A DNA stretch of 16,655 nt, taken from NCBI GenBank assembly GCA_937920255.1, contig CALDSL010000443.1:1-16655 (forward strand), in the 5' to 3' direction. Below are positions 1 to 5,965 of the stretch, piece after piece. Under the pieces are notes generated by a model. That model saw nothing but the letters and a program-made list of their open reading frames with translations, searched no databases and had not been told where the DNA came from. Numbering within the stretch: position 1 is the stretch's first letter; every line of letters starts with the position of its first letter. Source of the DNA: an uncultured Anaerolineaceae bacterium (GTDB lineage: Bacteria; Chloroflexota; Anaerolineae; Anaerolineales; Anaerolineaceae). The position numbers and the translations under genes are program-made.

Positions 1-383
1 AGACTGTGCTCGGCCCGGCCGGGCTGGCGGTGTGCTACGATCTGCGCTTCCCCGAGTTGTTCCGGCGCTACGCCCTGGACGGGGCGGAGATCGTTCTGCT
101 GCCGGCCGAATGGCCCGCGCGCCGGCAGGAGCACTGGAATGTGCTGCTGCGCGCCCGCGCCATCGAAAACCAGATGTACGTGGCGGGGGTCAACGTCACC
201 GGGCCGAGCGGGGAGGAAACATTTGGTGGTGGCAGCGCGGTGATATCGCCGTGGGGTGAAATCACGACCAGCGCCAGCGCGGAGGAAGGCCTGATCCACG
301 CCGAGATCGACGCGGAGGCCGTCCGCTCGGCGCGCGAGCGCATACCGGTGTTTCGGGATCGCCGGCCGGAAATGTATGGGTGA
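1..383 (+). CDS. Nitrilase/carbon-nitrogen hydrolase family protein, C-terminal part (5' end off window)
   Basis: This is the last ~127 codons of a carbon-nitrogen hydrolase (nitrilase superfamily), which hydrolyses amide or nitrile C-N bonds through a Glu-Lys-Cys triad. The frame is open from base 3 with no start, so the gene begins upstream. The catalytic Cys is visible in CYDLRFPE, with its codon at 33-35; this block is diagnostic for the omega-amidase/Nit-type branch. About 115 residues follow the Cys, as expected for a family of roughly 260-280 residues. Other family marks are the RARAIENQMYV block after the nucleophile, GGGSAVISPWGE, and the terminal RERIPVFRDRRPEMY. The Glu and Lys of the triad lie outside the window, so the substrate cannot be judged. 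It converges with the glycosyltransferase gene that follows. The family is sure; the substrate (omega-amide, carbamoyl or other) is open. Confidence 0.93.
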   Translation, partial: TVLGPAGLAVCYDLRFPELFRRYALDGAEIVLLPAEWPARRQEHWNVLLRARAIENQMYVAGVNVTGPSGEETFGGGSAVISPWGEITTSASAEEGLIHAEIDAEAVRSARERIPVFRDRRPEMYG

Positions 384-410
384 GATAAATTGGTTTTACA
401 GGCTGTGCCG

Positions 411-433
411 TACACTTCGACGGGGCTCAGTGT
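411..433. repeat. REP-like small palindrome (ACACTTCGAC...CTCAGTGT) between convergent genes
   Basis: In the 77-bp gap between two convergent genes there is a short hairpin: ACACT (412-416) pairs with AGTGT (429-433) around a loop containing TTCGAC and GGCTCAG. The TTCGAC...GCTCAG core resembles small intergenic palindromes that I recall being scattered in many bacterial genomes. It is followed by CCTAATTTTCCC, so it could also help end transcription, but the stem is only 5 bp. The rest of 384-460 shows nothing else. The family link is from memory and unchecked. Confidence 0.35.
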
Positions 434-460
434 CCTAATTTTCCCATTTTGCCTGGCCCG

Positions 461-2071
461 TTATTTGCCACCTAGCCCGACCCCCAACTCGGCGGGGCGC
501 ACGTGCCGTGACAGGCCGTAGAACACCTCAAAATCGCCAATCCTGGTCTCTTCCCAGGTGACGCCCAGACGCTCAAAACCCTGGCGCAGCGCGGCGGTCA
601 GCGGGGCGTTGTGGGTGACGATGTAGGCTGCGCGCGGGCTACGCTTCACCGCGGCGGTGTAAGGCGCGTAGCGATTGTCACGCGTGGTGTAGCGCAGGTC
701 AGGGTGGTAAGGCAGCGCAGGGATGAAGATGATCTGCTCGCGCGACTTGAACGCCAGCGGGTAGGCGACCCAGTAATTGGTGTAGCCGCGCGTCTCGCCT
801 TCTGCTTCCAGGAAGCGCATCAGTTCATCATCATAGCGGTGATCGACCACGCTGGGCTGGTAGAACTGGGTGGTCAGCCCGGGCGGCCCGGCGGCTGCCT
901 GCAGCGCGCCCCATGCCTGAAATACCACCACCAGCCCAATCAGGGTTGCCTGCCAGCGCAGGCGCGGTGAAATCCGCTGCGCCAGGTCGGCGGCGAACAG
1001 CGCCAGCGGCACGCTCATCGGCAGGAAGTAGCGCCCAGACGGATCAACGCCGAACGGAGTGAAGAGAAACCCGGCCGTCACGGTCAGGATCACGCCGAGC
1101 AGCAGACGGCGCGGAGCGCGATCTCCCTGCCCGCGCAGGCTACTGCGTACCATCCAGCCTGTCACCGCCAGCCAGAAGGCCAGCCCCAGTGGCAGCAGCG
1201 GCAGCGCCAGCCAGGTCACGTCCCACGGCGGGCGCAAGCCAAACAGGGCGGTGAGACCGAACAGCACGAAGCTGAGCAGGTGCTGACCGACCTGCGTCAG
1301 CCAGGGCGACCCCTCCACCGCCACGGCGTTTCCAAACAGTTCAGATACCAGTTGCTGCGGCCCGGTTCGCAGCGCGTGCAGCCACCAGGGCGAAGCGCCC
1401 GCCGCGATCCCCAGCGCAGTCCACACCAACGCCAGCCATGCCAGAAGGCCGCGGCGCTGCTTGAACAGCAGCCACAGCAAGAAGATGCCGCTGGGCGCGC
1501 TGTAGACCAGCGTCAGGCCGTTGGCCCACAGCCCCAGGCCGGCCAGGAGGCCCCACAGCGCGAAGCTCGCACCGTTCAGCCGCTGGCCTGAGTTGGCGCG
1601 GCGGTACAGCCCCAGGCTGACCAGCAGCATCAGGTTACCCAGCAGCAGCGCTTCGCCATAGCCGCCGAGGCTGGCGGTGGTGTAGACGGTCATGTTCACG
1701 GTCGGCACGGCCAGCAGCAGCGCCGCCAGCCAGCCGGTGCGGCGCGAGCCAAACGCACGCTGGCCAAGCAGCCAGGTGGTCCACAGCGTGCCCAGGTACA
1801 GTAGCGCCTGCACCAGACGGATGACCCATACCTGCTGCCCAAAGATCAGAAAACCGCCGGCCACCAGCCAGGCGTCCAGCGAGCCCATATAGGCCTGCCC
1901 GTAGAAGAAGACTGGGCGCGCGCCCATCAGGATATGGCGCGCCATCAGCGCCACAATCGCCTCATCGCTGTTGAACGGCACCGCGTCGCGCAGCAGAAAG
2001 ACCAGCTTCCAGCCGGCGGCGAGCAGCAGCAGCGCGATGATTGGGAAATAGTGTCTGAAAAAGGTTCGCAT
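461..2071 (-). CDS. GT39/PMT_2-type polytopic membrane glycosyltransferase
   Basis: A 536-residue, very hydrophobic protein with roughly ten or more predicted membrane segments, starting with a signal-anchor-like helix at about residues 8-28. Members of this fold (PMT, ArnT and relatives) transfer a sugar from a polyprenyl-phosphate-sugar donor to a lipid, glycan or protein on the outer side of the membrane. The family signature is the acidic pair in the first extracytoplasmic loop, FNSDEAIVALMARHI (D36, E37), followed by the FFYGQAYMGSLDAWL block. The C-terminal ~110 residues are more polar and probably form an external domain. I chose the ATG at 2071; a TTG two codons upstream (2077) is the alternative, and no convincing ribosome site separates them. 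It is divergent from a second protein of the same superfamily. Donor and acceptor cannot be read from sequence. Confidence 0.85.
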   Translation of the reverse strand: MRTFFRHYFPIIALLLLAAGWKLVFLLRDAVPFNSDEAIVALMARHILMGARPVFFYGQAYMGSLDAWLVAGGFLIFGQQVWVIRLVQALLYLGTLWTTWLLGQRAFGSRRTGWLAALLLAVPTVNMTVYTTASLGGYGEALLLGNLMLLVSLGLYRRANSGQRLNGASFALWGLLAGLGLWANGLTLVYSAPSGIFLLWLLFKQRRGLLAWLALVWTALGIAAGASPWWLHALRTGPQQLVSELFGNAVAVEGSPWLTQVGQHLLSFVLFGLTALFGLRPPWDVTWLALPLLPLGLAFWLAVTGWMVRSSLRGQGDRAPRRLLLGVILTVTAGFLFTPFGVDPSGRYFLPMSVPLALFAADLAQRISPRLRWQATLIGLVVVFQAWGALQAAAGPPGLTTQFYQPSVVDHRYDDELMRFLEAEGETRGYTNYWVAYPLAFKSREQIIFIPALPYHPDLRYTTRDNRYAPYTAAVKRSPRAAYIVTHNAPLTAALRQGFERLGVTWEETRIGDFEVFYGLSRHVRPAELGVGLGGK

Positions 2072-2204
2072 GGCCAATCACAAAGAAGGTATGACTGCTA
2101 TTGTAATTCGCCCCTGCCCACCCGGCGCCCATTCCGGCCATACGGTTTTGTTAGCAGGGATCGCTGAAAGAAAGCCGGCGGCGGGTTACAATCATATCAG
2201 TCCT
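2072..2204. promoter_or_regulatory. Divergent promoter region between two glycosyltransferase genes
   Basis: This 133-bp gap separates two divergent genes. A TACAAT -10-like hexamer occurs on each strand: at 2105-2100 (minus), 28 bp before the leftward ATG, and at 2187-2192 (plus), 12 bp before the rightward ATG. Neither has a clear -35. The plus-strand site would give an almost leaderless mRNA, and indeed no Shine-Dalgarno precedes the ATG at 2205. These are weak matches. Confidence 0.3.
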
Positions 2205-3515
2205 ATGCCGCGCAATATCCCGCAAACCGTCCTGTTGATCATTTTCCTCGTGCTGGCCAGTGCCGCCTACTGGGCCGGCGTGGCAGGCGTGCCGTTTCAC
2301 CCTGACGAAAGCACGCAGATCTTTATGAGCCAGGACGTGGAAATCTTCCTCAACGATCCCGCCGCACTGGCCTGGCGCGCGGATGCGGTCGGCGATCTGC
2401 GACAGCATTACCGACTGATGGACGCGCCCCTGCCGCGCACCTGGATCGGCCTGTCGCGGCTGGTGGCCGGGCAGCCGACCAACCCGGCTGATTGGGACTG
2501 GACTCTCTCCTGGCAACAGAACACGGAACGCGGCGCGCTTCCCGCGCAAGGCACGCTGCTGGCGGCGCGGCTGGCGATGGCGCTGTTCTTCCCGCTCACG
2601 CTGCTGCTCACCTACCGCACCGGCGTGCTGCTGGCCGGCCCGGCCGCGGGCTGGACGGCGCTGCTGCTGACCGCCTCCAACGCGCTGGTGCTGCTGCACA
2701 CGCGCCGCGCCATGGCCGAGGGGATCTTGCTGTTCACCGTCACGCTCAGCCTGTGGTGCATCCTGCGCGGCGGGCGGCGGCCGTGGTTGATGGCGCTGCC
2801 CCTGGCGCTGGCGTTCCTTTCCAAACAGAGCGCCGCGGCGCTGCTGGTCCCCGCCGGGCTGGCGCTGTTGACGCCGCTGGGCGGCACGCGACCGTGGCCG
2901 GCGCGCTGGAAGAACACGCTGATCGCGGCCACTATTTTCCTGGCCGTGGTGGCGCTCTTCAACCCCTTCCTGTGGCGCCAGCCGCTGGAAGCCGTGCAGG
3001 CCGCCGCGCGTGAGCGCGCCGCATTTACCCAGGCTCAGGTGGAGGCACATTCCGCGCGCGGAGGAGCGCTGCTGGCCGGCAGCCTGCCCGAGCGCCTGGT
3101 GGGGATCGTGGCGCAGTTATTCATCACCCCGCCGGCAGTGATGGATGTGGCCAATTACCGCGCGGAATTAGCGGAGGAGATCGCGCGCTACACGATTAAC
3201 CCACTCCACAACCTGTTGCGCGGTTTCGCCGGCGGCGGGCTGCTGCTGCTGTTCAGCCTGTTTGGCTTGCTGGCCGCGGGGATGCGAGCAGTCAGGCGGC
3301 GCGCCACGGCCAGGCCAGCCCTGGCGCTGTTCGCGGTTGCCGGGCTGGCGCAAGTGGCCATGCTGCTGCTGGTGCCGGTGCCTTTCCAGCGCTATTCGGT
3401 CATCCTCGTCCCCTACGCCGCGCTGTGGATTGGCGTTGGGGCAGCTCAGGTGTGGGCGGCTAGATCTTTTTGTGGAAGACGCGGTGGTTCTTATATGGAA
3501 CCGCCCCTACCGTGA
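2205..3515 (+). CDS. Second GT39/PMT_2-type membrane glycosyltransferase
   Basis: A 436-residue polytopic membrane protein. After a short basic N-terminus (MPRN) comes a membrane helix at about residues 6-28, then the loop VPFHPDESTQIFMSQD with the acidic pair D34/E35 typical of the GT39/ArnT-like fold, and DAPLPRTWIGLSR, which looks like the second conserved loop block. Many Leu/Ala-rich helices follow. The frame is open back to an ATG at 2070, but the first 45 residues of that longer version are polar, lie in the intergenic region and overlap the divergent gene, so I chose the ATG at 2205. It is shorter than its 536-residue neighbour and lacks a large polar C-terminal domain. The last ~18 codons (RSFCGRRGGS onward) run antisense into the 3' end of the next gene, a 56-bp convergent overlap that may reflect loss of an original stop. 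Donor and acceptor are unknown. Confidence 0.82.
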   Translation: MPRNIPQTVLLIIFLVLASAAYWAGVAGVPFHPDESTQIFMSQDVEIFLNDPAALAWRADAVGDLRQHYRLMDAPLPRTWIGLSRLVAGQPTNPADWDWTLSWQQNTERGALPAQGTLLAARLAMALFFPLTLLLTYRTGVLLAGPAAGWTALLLTASNALVLLHTRRAMAEGILLFTVTLSLWCILRGGRRPWLMALPLALAFLSKQSAAALLVPAGLALLTPLGGTRPWPARWKNTLIAATIFLAVVALFNPFLWRQPLEAVQAAARERAAFTQAQVEAHSARGGALLAGSLPERLVGIVAQLFITPPAVMDVANYRAELAEEIARYTINPLHNLLRGFAGGGLLLLFSLFGLLAAGMRAVRRRATARPALALFAVAGLAQVAMLLLVPVPFQRYSVILVPYAALWIGVGAAQVWAARSFCGRRGGSYMEPPLP

Positions 3516-4587
3516 TGATATCCTTGCGGATCTGAGTTGCGGTCTCGGCCATCTGAGTCAGCTCGGCGTGCTCAAAACCGGCGTCGGTGATCGTGCGGCG
3601 GATTTCATCGTACAGCAGCACATTCCCGCCACGGCCGTGATACTCGGGCAGCACGCCCACGCCGTTGAGTGAGACCCAGTTGGTGCGCCGCAGCGAGATC
3701 ATCATATCCGCGATGCTCCACGGCGTCAGGCGGCCTTTGCCGCGCTGCATGGCCGGCGTGATGTCCGGGAAGCCGAACAGGAACCCAACCACTTTGTCTT
3801 CATAGGTGATGATCTTGATCAGGTGCGGCAGCGCCACGCTGAGCACCCCGTTGACCGCGAAGTCGATCTCCTTCTGCGTCAGCGGGTAGTATTCCCAGTT
3901 GTTGACAAACGTGTTGTTGTAGGCCACGCCGATCTTGGGCGCCCAGCTCAGCAGTTCACGCTTGCTGGCAAAATTCTTCACCTGGAACTTGCCGCGCTTG
4001 CGGATGATATCCACCACTTTGGAGACCTTCTCGGGCAGCCGGAAGTTGTCGCGATGGATATAGCAGGAAACAAAGTCGACTTCTTTCTCAAACCCCAGTT
4101 TGTTCATGATGTCGATATAGTAGGGGTAGTTGTAGTTCATCATGGTCATCATGCAGTGATGCTCGTAGCCCTCGATCTGCATGCCGTAGCCGTCAAAGCC
4201 GCTGAAGCCCTTTGGCCCGACGATCTCGTTCAGCCCGCGCGCTTTTGACCATTCGCAGGCGCGCTCGAATACCGCCGCGGCCGCTTCCAGGTCGTTCTCG
4301 GTTTCAAACAGGTAGAACTGCGCCTTTTTGACATCGTGGTACTTGTTAAACGGCTTGTTTTCAATCGCCGCGATGCGCGACACCACGCGGCCGTCGCGCC
4401 GCGCCACAAAGAAATCGGCTACGGAGTGCTCGTAAAACGGGTGCTTGTCGGGGTTCAACTGCGCTTTGACGTCGCCTATGAACGGCGGCACCCACTGCTT
4501 ATGGTCTTTGTACAATCGGAAGGGAAGCTGGATAAATTCATTGACCTGAGCACGATTGCGGATGTCAATCTTCTCGATTTGCAGCAT
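3460..4587 (-). CDS. GNAT-fold acyltransferase-like protein (YghO-like)
   Basis: A 375-residue soluble protein with no signal peptide or membrane segment. The C-terminal third carries a GNAT acetyl-CoA-binding block: a hydrophobic strand followed by LPEYHGRGGNVLLYDEI (about residues 312-329), where Q/RxxGxG/A is normally expected and GRGG is seen. The N-terminal part has FVARRDGRVVSRIAAIEN, the usual central strands of a GNAT domain, and then the GPKGFSGFDGYGMQIEG segment typical of this large, poorly described family. I believe E. coli YghO belongs here. The ATG at 4587 is supported by AGAGG 6 bases upstream. The real acyl donor and acceptor are unknown; some members may have lost acetyl-CoA chemistry. 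It is divergent from the SIS gene and convergent with the glycosyltransferase, whose coding end overlaps its own by 56 bp. Confidence 0.8.
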   Translation of the reverse strand: MLQIEKIDIRNRAQVNEFIQLPFRLYKDHKQWVPPFIGDVKAQLNPDKHPFYEHSVADFFVARRDGRVVSRIAAIENKPFNKYHDVKKAQFYLFETENDLEAAAAVFERACEWSKARGLNEIVGPKGFSGFDGYGMQIEGYEHHCMMTMMNYNYPYYIDIMNKLGFEKEVDFVSCYIHRDNFRLPEKVSKVVDIIRKRGKFQVKNFASKRELLSWAPKIGVAYNNTFVNNWEYYPLTQKEIDFAVNGVLSVALPHLIKIITYEDKVVGFLFGFPDITPAMQRGKGRLTPWSIADMMISLRRTNWVSLNGVGVLPEYHGRGGNVLLYDEIRRTITDAGFEHAELTQMAETATQIRKDIITVGAVPYKNHRVFHKKI

Positions 4588-4666
4588 AGGTTACCTCTTA
4601 TGAAGACAGGATGAACGGCTGGCGCGGTGATAGATATCAACTTGTGACTTGCATATGAATGGATTG

Positions 4667-4672
4667 AGTATA
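4667..4672 (-). promoter_or_regulatory. Extended -10 promoter element for the GNAT gene
   Basis: On the minus strand the sequence reads GTGATATACT, an extended -10 (TGn followed by TATACT), about 80 bp before the ATG at 4587. The -35 at 17-bp spacing (TCATCG) is poor, which fits an extended -10 promoter. The mRNA leader would be about 70 nt and contains no structure that I recognise. Confidence 0.5.
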
Positions 4673-4734
4673 TCACCTCTTTGATATGGCGATGATACTT
4701 TTTTAACCCCGGCCGAGTGGATTGGGTGTGAAGG

Positions 4735-4763
4735 TTGACGGCGGAACGGGTTGCTCCTATACT
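4735..4763 (+). promoter_or_regulatory. Near-consensus sigma-70-type promoter for the SIS gene
   Basis: TTGACG (4735-4740) and TATACT (4758-4763) are separated by exactly 17 bp, matching the vegetative promoter consensus in 5 of 6 positions at each hexamer. The predicted start is near 4770, giving a ~30-nt leader that carries the strong ribosome site GGGAGGAG just before the ATG at 4801. This is the clearest promoter in the window. Confidence 0.8.
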
Positions 4764-4800
4764 AACCCTTAACCATTACCAGAACGCTCAGGGAGGAGCT

Positions 4801-5841
4801 ATGGCACAATCGAACCTTGCGAAAGAGATCCACGAACAGCCGGAGGTGATGCGCGCTTTGCTGGGCGGCGAGCGGGAGAACGTGGAACGGATCATCGCCG
4901 CGCTGCGCGGGCGGTTTCACTATGTCGTCATCGCGGCACGCGGCACATCGGATAATGCCGCTCGCTATGCGCAATATCTGTTTGGAGCCCACAACCAACT
5001 GCAGGTGGCGCTGGCCACGCCCTCCCTGTTTTCACTCTACAACCGCCCGCCCAACCTTTCCGGCGCGCTGGTAATCGGTATCTCCCAATCCGGCCAGTCG
5101 CCCGATATCGTTTCGGTGATCGCCGAGGGGCGCAGCCAGGGTTGCCCGACGCTGGCCATCACCAACGATGTCAATTCGCGCCTGGCGCAAGCCGCGGAAT
5201 ACATCATCCCGCTGCACGCCGCGCCAGAAGTGGCCGTGGCGGCCACCAAATCCTACACGGCATCGCTGGCAGCGCTGGCGCTGGTTTCGTGCGTGCTTTC
5301 CGGGAATGAAGATCACCTGCGCGAACTGGAAAAGATGCCCGCGATGATCGAACGGACCTTCGAAGCGCTGCAGGATCGCATCCAGCACGTGGAGCGCTAC
5401 TGTTTTATGGAGCACTGCGCGGTGATCGGCCGCGGGTATAACTACTCGACTGCCTTTGAAACCGCCTTGAAGATCAAAGAACTGACCAGCGTGGCAGCCG
5501 AGCCGTATTCCTCGGCCGATTTTCGCCATGGCCCTATCGCCACCGTTTCGCACCGCTTCCCGGTCTTTCTGGTCACGCCCCGCGGCGCGATCTCGAACGA
5601 CATCGCTGACCTGGTGGCGCGCTTGAAGCAATTGCGCGCGGATATGCTGGTGGTATCGGACGACCAGAGCCTGCTGCGCCAGGCCAACCTGGCCCTGCCC
5701 ATCCCGGAAGGCATCCCCGAATGGCTTACGCCGCTGACGGCCATCGTACCGGGGCAGATGTTCGCCATGCAGCTCACGATTGATAAGGGCATGGACACCG
5801 ATAACCCCGAAGGCCTGACCAAAGTCACCGAGACGCGGTAA
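4801..5841 (+). CDS. GlmS-isomerase-like SIS domain protein (sugar-phosphate isomerase/deaminase)
   Basis: A 346-residue protein with two SIS (sugar isomerase) domains, equivalent to the isomerase half of GlmS but without the N-terminal glutaminase domain. The first SIS domain has VVIAARGTSDNAA (about 42-54) and GISQSGQSPDIVSV (93-106), the phosphosugar-binding Ser-rich loops. The second starts near residue 200, with CAVIGRGYNYSTAFETALK and the block AEPYSSADFRHGP. The end, DNPEGLTKVTETR, is the GlmS-type C-terminal tail. The N-terminal EIHEQPEVM is typical of stand-alone members. Such proteins act as glucosamine-6-phosphate deaminases (NagB-II/GlmD type) or on related amino- or glycosylated sugar phosphates such as AgaS or FrlB substrates. 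Ammonia release is more likely than glutamine-dependent synthesis because no glutaminase is present. The ATG at 4801 is fixed by GGGAGGAG and the promoter; an upstream in-frame start at 4735 lies inside the -35. No sugar-catabolic partners adjoin it. Confidence 0.88.
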   Translation: MAQSNLAKEIHEQPEVMRALLGGERENVERIIAALRGRFHYVVIAARGTSDNAARYAQYLFGAHNQLQVALATPSLFSLYNRPPNLSGALVIGISQSGQSPDIVSVIAEGRSQGCPTLAITNDVNSRLAQAAEYIIPLHAAPEVAVAATKSYTASLAALALVSCVLSGNEDHLRELEKMPAMIERTFEALQDRIQHVERYCFMEHCAVIGRGYNYSTAFETALKIKELTSVAAEPYSSADFRHGPIATVSHRFPVFLVTPRGAISNDIADLVARLKQLRADMLVVSDDQSLLRQANLALPIPEGIPEWLTPLTAIVPGQMFAMQLTIDKGMDTDNPEGLTKVTETR

Positions 5842-5867
5842 GAGGATGTAGTTTATGAACAACCTTG

Positions 5868-5889
5868 AGCCGACCCAGGCGGGCCGGCT
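5868..5889 (+). terminator. GC-rich stem-loop after the SIS gene (possible terminator, no T-run)
   Basis: AGCCGACCC (5868-5876) pairs with GGGCCGGCT (5881-5889) around the loop AGGC, with one A/C mismatch. It lies 27 bp past the SIS stop and directly before the -10 of the next gene. There is no T-tract, so it may be an attenuating hairpin or incidental. Confidence 0.3.
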
Positions 5890-5902
5890 GGTTGTGCATC
5901 CA

Positions 5903-5911
5903 TGCTATACT
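5903..5911 (+). promoter_or_regulatory. Extended -10 promoter (TGCTATACT) for the DUF255 gene
   Basis: TGC followed by TATACT (5906-5911) forms an extended -10 element 54 bp before the ATG at 5966. No -35 is recognisable at 16-18 bp, as is common for extended -10 promoters. The predicted start is near 5918. Confidence 0.5.
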
Positions 5912-5965
5912 AGAGAACGTTGATCAATTTTGATACGAATGCAAGCGCGAATGGAACGATTTGTT

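Noticed and set aside
2070..2204. 45-residue N-terminal extension of the second glycosyltransferase
   Set aside because: The added residues are polar, lie before the first membrane helix and overlap the start of the divergent gene, and no ribosome site supports the upstream start.
2151..3050. 299-residue open frame on the minus strand
   Set aside because: It is antisense to a clear membrane glycosyltransferase and is rich in Arg, Gln and Gly without domains, as expected from GC-rich mirror frames.
5032..5862. 276-residue open frame on the minus strand
   Set aside because: It is antisense to the SIS gene, has no recognisable motif and no ribosome site.
5854..5922. 22-codon open frame between the SIS and DUF255 genes
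   Set aside because: It contains the stem-loop and the TATACT promoter of the next gene and has no well-placed ribosome site.
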